Shown here piece by piece: positions 57,208 to 64,000 of a stretch of 64,000 bases of DNA (positions within the stretch are counted from its first letter, which is position 1; every line of letters begins with the position of its first letter). The notes under the pieces were generated by a model, which was not told the origin of the DNA, searched no databases, and saw only the letters and a list, made by a program, of their open reading frames with translations. The translations under genes were made by a program, and so were the position numbers. This DNA is from Dactylellina haptotyla (Eukaryota; Ascomycota; Orbiliomycetes; Orbiliales; Orbiliaceae), in contig CM062381.1 in the NCBI GenBank assembly GCA_031310005.1, positions 3,782,001-3,846,000 of the forward strand, given 5' to 3'.

Positions 57208-59019
57208 ATGCGTCTCAACACATTGATTGCCTCTGTGGCAATCTTACTGGCGACTACCGCATACTCGGCACCAGCGGCAGGACCAGATCCGGCACTGGCT
57301 CTTTCTCTCGTTGAAAGAGATATCGCAGCCCCAGAGTTGGACAAGAGGACCACAGCTGCCCAAAAGGCTGCTGCCGCAAAGGCTGCTGCTGCAAAAGCTG
57401 CCGCTGCCAAGAAAGCTGCCGCCGCAAAGGCTGCTGCTGCGAAGAAAACTCCTGCAAAGGTAGCTGCTGCGAAGGCTCCTGCGAAGGCCGCAAAAGCGGC
57501 GCCACCAGCCAAACAGCCAGTCGCCAAGGTACACCCTCCTAGCAAACCAGCGAATCCAGTCGCTGCTTTCCCACCTTCCACGGAAGAATTTACTGCATGG
57601 AAGTATAGCGGGTGAGTATATTCTGCCTAATTTATCGTATTCAATATTTTACTAATACTTCTTGCAGGTGTTATGCTGATGGGGTTGGTTTGACCTTCAA
57701 CACCGGGATGTGCTCCTGCCAGAACGGAGCCTGGAAGGGGACTGGTATGCCACCATTTACAATGGAGAAATGTATCGCCGCTTGCAAGGGTGCTGGCTTC
57801 CGGTACGCGGGTATCAGAGGTGACAATGGAAAGAAATCGGTAAGCAGCGCAGCATACATGTCAGGAATGGTGTTCAACAAATTAACAAGATGTTCTAGTG
57901 TTGGTGTGGCTCGGGAGTCTCAGATGCCGACAAACTCACCGGTGACTCTAAATGTAACATTGCATGTGGAGAAGCGGAATCGAACAGTGACAAGGGATAT
58001 AGCATGGATAAGTGCGGTGGAAAGACTTCGTGGAGTATCTATCAAGATCCTTGCTACGACCCTGTTGATCCAGAAATCGCTCCTGGTGGCTACCAATATG
58101 TGGGATGCTTCTACTACGAAGGCGGTAAGTTAAAAACCACAACATCGAGAATACCACGGCCTATTAAGGACAAATATTAACTATTCCAATTCCAGAGGGC
58201 ACATTTTTGACCGAAAAGCAGACCTCTTGCTCAGGTGATAATTTGAGTGTGGATTCGTGTCTCGAAGCTTGTGCGCTCAAGGGCTATGCCTACGCGGGTA
58301 TGGCAGCCAGCAAGGGAGCCAAGTGGCCTACAGGGAACCAGTGTTGGTGTGGAGGCAAGATCGCACCTTGGTGGATTACACGACACCAAAACACTCCTGG
58401 AGATAATGGAAAATGTACCGTTCTTTGCTCTGCTACTGCGAAGATCCAAAAGTCCATCACTAAAGACGACTACCAATACTGCGGTGCCGTTTGGTACCAG
58501 AGTGTCTATTTCAATCCTGATTTGGCCGAGCTGGAGACATGCGGGGCCAACAACACTGAGCCGGTTGAGCCCGAGGAACCTGGATCGCAGGAAACCGTCA
58601 CCATTACTACCCCAGGACCTACTGCTGGTACTACCACCCTCTTTGTGACCGGCGGAGATGGTCAGACCATCACTACGTCTGGCACTGTTAGCATTATCAT
58701 CACCACCCCAGAGTCCCAACCAACTGCTAAGACTACCGGAAAGGTCACGGTCACCACCACGACAATGGGTCCCACCGATGGCACAACCACTGTTACTGGC
58801 TCACAGACTGACACTGTTATCATCACAACTTGCACAAAGAAAGGCTCTGCTCCTACTCAAGCCACTGTTACTAACACTACACCCGGCCCCGAGGCCGGCA
58901 CAACCACCATCTTTGTTACTGACAACAACGGGTCGACCGTCACCACTTCTGGAACCGTCAGTGTCATTATTACTACTCCAGAAGCTGAACCAACTGATGA
59001 TGGATACGATGGGTATTAA
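57208..59019 (+). CDS. secreted double-WSC protein with Lys/Ala-rich and Thr-rich regions
   Basis: Exons 57208-57611, 57668-57839, 57899-58124 and 58196-59019; introns 56, 59 and 71 nt; 1626 nt, 541 residues. Signal peptide MRLNTLIASVAILLATTAYS; LDKR at about 45-50 may be a Kex2 site. Residues about 48-105 are (A)4K-type repeats. WSC domain 1 (about 135-245: CYADGVGLTF, EKCIAACKGAGFRYAG, CWCGSG) and WSC domain 2 (about 258-345: VDSCLEACALKGYAYAG, CWCGGKIAPWW). WSC domains bind carbohydrate and are found in wall sensors and exo-glucanases. The C-terminal 170 residues are Thr-rich with repeats (TPGPTAGTTTLFVTGGDG and TPGPEAGTTTIFVTDNNG). No transmembrane helix follows, so this is a secreted wall-binding protein rather than a Wsc sensor. 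Confidence 0.9.
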
Positions 59020-62000
59020 GGTATATAAGTAAATAAGTCAGTTTCTGGGGCGCAACTTGGAGTTTCCGGGATTAGGAAAAACGAAATTCAAGGAAAAGGC
59101 GTAAATATATAGTAGTTTTAGGAGTTGATTATGCATGTATTTGGTGCACCAGTTTCTATAAATTTGAATTTGATATCTAGAACGTATCTTTATACAAAAA
59201 AACGGGTTTTGCATTCTACATAAACTCACTAGCGATATCAAGTGACCCTTAATCTTAAATGGTGTCTTATTTTTTCTAAAGATGCGTTTGTAATGATTAT
59301 TGTGTTTATCCAGATGTTGTCTCGCAAGGCCAGATGCCGTACTGGTCCCACAAAGCTCCAGATGATTGGAGATCATCAGGAGAAGATTGTTGCGATTTGG
59401 CGTTAGACCTATAAGATTCTGGTGTACGATCTCGAAGTATATATGGATAACTTGAATGCTAGCTCTTGGCAGTTACCCTATGATCGGGTTTTCAGAGGAT
59501 ACTAGTAAAAACAGTAAAATTAACGTTAGACACTTGAGAAAACAATATGATATATGAATATATGTTTTAATGAGCCACCCTCCAATCAGAAGACTCCACG
59601 ACAGGTACCTTGCACGCTACTACCACCTCCGTATATTACCATCTTTGTGGGACTGCAGTTATGGTTTCTTCAAGACTGAAATTATTTTGTGTGATTTGCA
59701 GAAAGAAGACAATTTTTTTCATGCTAGTGCCGGCCTTAATCTCCACAAACCATGTTTTTTATGTATATTGATTACTAAATTTACTTTTTGTCTTTATTAA
59801 TATATTCCGATCTTTCATTTTTGGCGCATGTCATTCCTCTTCCTTCCTTAAGGCCTTCCTGCCCGCTTTTTTTGGTTCCAATTGGTGACTTTCCATGCAT
59901 CCATCATAGAATATTTAAACTTTTTGTGTTATAGTACCATTGGAAGAACAACTAAGTAGCGGATAATAACATTCAAATAGTTATTAAGAAGTATAAGGTG
60001 CAGAAAGTCGAATTTCTCTGTGAAAGATACGTTTCGGCTTCTAATTATATTCGATGAGTGATGATTCAACAAATATGCTTCATTAGACGTTTAGATGCGT
60101 GAAAATGACAGGTTACAGGCTTTAATCATTCTGCAATGGTGGCGATCTAAACCTGTCGTGGGCCGTGTCAAGCTTAAGACGCCATGCCATTTCGGCCTGG
60201 TCTGACTAATATCTCTTGGGGGTTTGGGTAAGCATGCATGCCCCCACTACTACCACCCTTAAGATCTTCGAAGGAACTTATGATAATCTCAATGATTGAA
60301 ACCAATAACTCAAGTAACCGAAAGCTTCTGCACAATGATGACTTGAGTTGATTGACATGCACAAAAATGCGGAAATATTATAAGCCTTGCGGATTTATCC
60401 GTTGTCGTCTGCGGTCTATTAAGGTACCTGCCACAGCTTTGTCTCTGTGTGGGTGCCTTTTTGGTTCTCGAGTAGACATGTTACTTTAACGTTAACCTTG
60501 GGCTCAAGCCAGGACCTATCGCAGTGCAATAAAGCAATACACCTTTGGATGTTTTGACTAACGATTGAAAATATTTCTAGGGATCTATTTCGACGCTATT
60601 GCGAACCCTTGCGATACAATGACCAAGATGTTTTTATAATTAATTGGCCAGCTAGAGTAGGTTTATTTTCATTCAGAGGCTCTTTTCTTGTATCTAATAA
60701 TTATTTTCTTTGCTACTAAATCACTTGCGTCGAATGGCGATGGTTTTGTCGATTCTAAAAATAGAAACCAACTTTTTGTTCGAGAACTAGTTCCGAGTTT
60801 TGAGATCAGGTACTGGTAGTACTCTCAACGTTATTATAATTAGTTCGATAGCTGTCCACCATTGGCGGAACAAGTGGCACTTCCAGGAGTGCAGCATCAA
60901 GATTTTCTGATTTGCTAGCTGTAGCTGCACACACGGGATATCACTCACCAGGCAGGGAACATAAATCTGTTGGCATTGATAAAAAGTTGGCGAGAGCCGA
61001 GACCATCTTTGCACTTTTGACTGGGTCGGAATGGCCACATCAATTGATTGGGTTTGAACAATCTTCGAGTGCTTAGTTATCGTGGAAAGGAATGTCAACT
61101 ATCTCCCAAAGCAAGGTTGCATGCATCCTTAGCTTAAGGTCCGTGTTCTAAAAATCGATAGGTCCCTTGCCGTCGGTATCTGAAGTCAATTCAGAGTCCT
61201 GGATACTTCCCCGCAATCATCGGTACCTTCCGAGGCCACCCGTGTCGTGCCCAAGATTTTGCTGCATTTTCAACAATATTGTTCCCTGGTTGGGTACTTA
61301 GTTTCTGGAAACTCAACAACAACAACGCAAATCTGCGGCTGAATCTGCTTGTTCGCTTTGGAACTCACAAGTTACAGCTACATACAAGCACGGTTACCTT
61401 TTACGTAAAGGATGCCTCTGCATATTTCGCTTAGCTTTTGTGTTACCATTTTTCTATCATCGTGGCGAGGTTTCTTTGGGGCGTCGTGGGAAAAAACCGG
61501 ATTTAACTTCACATAAATCGAAAACCAAGGATCGGAGTGGGGTACAGATAGCGACTTTACTTGCGATAGTCGATGCAGCCGATATCCTTTGATGTAACCT
61601 TCGGCTTAGTTGGAAATCCATTGGGCAGGTTTCTGCGAAAATATCCCCTTGCTGCTCACCAGCGGAGCTTCGCAGGCTACTATGGTTTTATACAGTTTTG
61701 GATATCAAGATCAAAGCTAGTGGTTCCATTGGAGTTAGTATACGTTTGGAGTAACATCACGAAAATTTGGTATACCGCAAAAATTCAAACCAACACTAAA
61801 TATCGAGTAGACTTCGAAAAGTGTATTAATATCCATGAGTTCCCTCTAGCATCTGATCTCGATTTTCATACGAATACAACGGCGCAACCCTCAGCTCTCA
61901 CTACAGGCCAATTGATCGTTTTCGATCAAGCAATTTCGAGACCTGTCTCTTCATTCGTTAGATTCGCGGTATCTTTATTTATTTATTTACACTTCAGAAT

Positions 62001-62030
62001 CAACGAAGTCCCACCAAACAACCCTTAAGC
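59020..62030. other. long intergenic region with TIR-like motif
   Basis: No supported gene. TIR-like motif at 59317-59349. A 151-codon frame at 61573-62028 directly before the next gene is probably its leader region. Confidence 0.45.
59317..59349 (+). repeat. dispersed TIR-like motif, copy
   Basis: TTGTCTCGCAAGGCCAGATG then CCGTACTGGTCCC; nearly identical to the right arm of the element at 51269-51364. Confidence 0.7.
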
Positions 62031-63074
62031 ATGAGGTTCTCCAATTTTCCAAGCATCGTGCTTGCTATTTCTTCACTCATTTTGAGCGTCTCTGCTTGGT
62101 GCAAAGATAAAACTGTGAATACCGCAAGTTATTGTATGACTTACTCAGGTCCTTACCAAGTTTACAACATTCCCACCGGTTATAAAACCATATCTACCAA
62201 GACATCCATCACTATTACTGTAACGCCCCCGCCAATAACCACATACGTGAGAGAACCAAACAAGACAATCACCAAGTGTGTGACAACTACACTCACTCTC
62301 ACCAAGGATAATTGCCGTACTAAGACGGTTTATGCTTATACTTGGGTTACTTCCACATACACGATCTCTAAAGTTAAGACGAAAACTACCTCTATCACTG
62401 TCGCAACAGTTACTGCCTCTAAATATAAGCCTCCACACTACGGCGACGACAAGCACGACTACGATAAACGCGGTGACTACAATAAACAGTATCCCACGTC
62501 TGTTAAATGCACGAAAACTATCGCAACCACATTTACATGCACCATCACCGCTAGCACCCCAACGGTCACGGTGAAGATACCAGGATACACCGTAACCGCC
62601 ACAAACACCAAGACGGCTACTTACCTGGTAGACTGCCCTAAAGTGACTACGACTATTACAATCACACATACACAGACAACTGCAACAAAAGTTAAAACCA
62701 CAACCACGGTCACCAAGAGCATTACTGTCACAGTCACCCCAACTCACGATCCTTGTGCGCCTCACAATATCTACAGAGGTCCGAAGGGCAATGTCAAAGC
62801 CGACACCTTCAGATGGGACACTCAAGTCTACGCTAAAAATGCATACGACTGTTGCAAGGCATGCTATAAGCATGTGAATTATGCCGGGGTTCATGATTGC
62901 GCCGGCAGTTACTTCGTCGTGGACAAGAAAACTTACAAAGGCAAGTGCTGGCTAAAGTTAACGGATAAGTGCTACAAAGACTACAAACAGAAATGCTACG
63001 ATGGTTCGAAAAGCTACGGGTACGAAGGTTGTGTTAGCAACGGGCCATGTGGGTCGTGGGAGTATAAATCCTAA
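62031..63074 (+). CDS. secreted Thr-rich protein with Cys-rich C-terminal (PAN/apple-like) domain
   Basis: Single exon, 347 residues. Signal peptide MRFSNFPSIVLAISSLILSV, SAW. Residues 30-240 are Thr-rich with VTVT/TTTT runs and alternating pairs of Cys, interrupted by a charged His/Asp/Lys stretch (YGDDKHDYDKRGDYNK). The last about 105 residues hold a Cys-rich domain (CAPHNIYRGPKGN, DCCKACYKHVNYAGVHDC, GKCWLKLTDKCYKD). Position and spacing of cysteines resemble PAN/apple modules of fungal surface proteins. No anchor at the C-terminus; probably a wall or extracellular adhesin-like protein. A long antisense frame (62145-62894) results from the repetitive composition. Confidence 0.87.
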   Translation: MRFSNFPSIVLAISSLILSVSAWCKDKTVNTASYCMTYSGPYQVYNIPTGYKTISTKTSITITVTPPPITTYVREPNKTITKCVTTTLTLTKDNCRTKTVYAYTWVTSTYTISKVKTKTTSITVATVTASKYKPPHYGDDKHDYDKRGDYNKQYPTSVKCTKTIATTFTCTITASTPTVTVKIPGYTVTATNTKTATYLVDCPKVTTTITITHTQTTATKVKTTTTVTKSITVTVTPTHDPCAPHNIYRGPKGNVKADTFRWDTQVYAKNAYDCCKACYKHVNYAGVHDCAGSYFVVDKKTYKGKCWLKLTDKCYKDYKQKCYDGSKSYGYEGCVSNGPCGSWEYKS

Positions 63075-64000
63075 AATATTACCAAGAGGAATCTTGGTGA
63101 AACTCTCAGACAACTTTGTCAAGAAGCTTTCTGGGAATGATCCATTCCAGGACAAAATAGTACCATGGCTGAGCACGGTGATCACTCATTTCATTTTATC
63201 TGATCATTATTCTAAACGTGTAATGGCTGAATTTTCAGGGGGTTTAACTCCTTACCTCCTACATCTTTGGCATGTAGTGGCACTAGCTCTTTTACGCTGT
63301 TAAGAACATTACCCCATCCCACGCATCTGATTCCTTTGTTTTTGGCTACCACAGTGGCATTGGATTGTTGTGAAGGCATACTGTATGAATGGAAGTCCCG
63401 TTTTCGAACTCAAAATTTACTTGTAATTCCAAACCATCCCAGTTTTGTATTAAACCCCCAAAAATAATATAATTATTACTGTGATTCAACTCGGATTTTC
63501 CTTTTGATAATTATGAGAATAATATCAATCACAATTTTACCGCAGAGAAAGCTCGCGCTGGAGTAACATATTAGTCGGATTCTGCTGGTCAGCTTTCCAA
63601 TACACAAAAATAAATAGTAAACTGCCTAGATTACTAGACACATAAAAGCGGTACTTCTTGTCAACGGCTCTGTCTGTGCGTTCTGTTGCAGGAAACCTAT
63701 CGGTTTGAATGAAGAGGCAGTCAGAAAAAGCCAAAATGTTGGGCAGGAGACAAAAAAGAAAGTGTTGGAAAGGTGTTGATTGCGCGTGACCAGAGGCCGC
63801 CAAGTTATCAACCACGAGGGTTGTTACTAAATCAGGACGGTTACCTGTTAAGGCAAGTCCAGTTCAGGTGCCTGAACTAGCTCGCAAGCTCCGTAAAGAT
63901 ACACCTACTGTACAACCGAGATGCATATTTCCGAAATAATCTCGACGGTCTTGATCCAGCTAGCCGTATAGAAAATACCTTTCTTAGCCAATATGTCTGA
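63075..64000. other. intergenic to window end
   Basis: No supported gene. Confidence 0.45.

Noticed and set aside
61573-62028. 151-codon frame before the Thr-rich gene
   Set aside because: No features, different frame from the gene, and occupies its expected promoter and leader.
62145-62894. 249-codon antisense frame
   Set aside because: Mirror of the Thr-rich repeat composition of the plus-strand gene.
1-64000. CRISPR arrays, bacterial operons, rRNA genes, complete retrotransposons
   Set aside because: None seen; intron structure and gene families are fungal nuclear.

Overview
The window reads as a nuclear contig of a filamentous ascomycete (Pezizomycotina, possibly Leotiomycetes; class not certain). 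Genes are cut by 50-120 nt introns with GT..AG ends and CTNAC-like branch points. Secreted proteins are Thr/Ser-rich. There are Egh16-like, WSC, Clr5 and NACHT/ankyrin families. Intergenic DNA is long and AT-rich, with decayed copies whose changes look like C-to-T/G-to-A repeat-induced mutation (RIP). All gene models below were spliced by hand; in every multi-exon model except the undecided 887-1608 gene the exon phases close exactly, which is the main support for short exons.

1-24 kb is gene-poor and repeat-rich. It holds secreted proteins (887-1608, 2070-2925, 23664-24200), an Egh16-like virulence-factor homologue whose signal peptide is separated from the mature protein by a one-base frameshift (4790-5829), two diverged paralogues sharing a phase-1 intron (6971-7485 and 9424-10371), and a block of nested duplications at 11.4-18 kb. 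That block carries a family of tiny three-exon genes (arginine-rich presequence-like exon, glycine-rich hydrophobic exon, coiled-coil exon) with tRNA-like sequences between copies.

25-50.6 kb looks like an NLR/STAND (allorecognition or innate-immunity type) cluster. It contains a fungal C2H2 protein whose C-terminus is a NOT1 DUF3819 (CAF40/CNOT9-binding) domain; divergent to it, a DUF7580-PNP_UDP protein; two full-length PNP_UDP-NACHT-ankyrin NLRs with identical intron positions on opposite strands; a C2H2 protein; a Clr5 protein; an ankyrin pseudogene; and a member of the tiny coiled-coil family.

51.5-63 kb codes cell-surface and secreted proteins: a GPI-anchor-type Ser-rich protein, a four-helix membrane protein with an Asn/Gly loop, a double-WSC protein with an (A)nK-rich N-terminus and a Thr-rich tail, and a Thr-rich protein with a Cys-rich C-terminal domain.

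The most novel item is the C2H2-NOT1 fusion beside NLR genes, which resembles an integrated-domain (decoy) arrangement. The tiny presequence/glycine/coiled-coil family is second.
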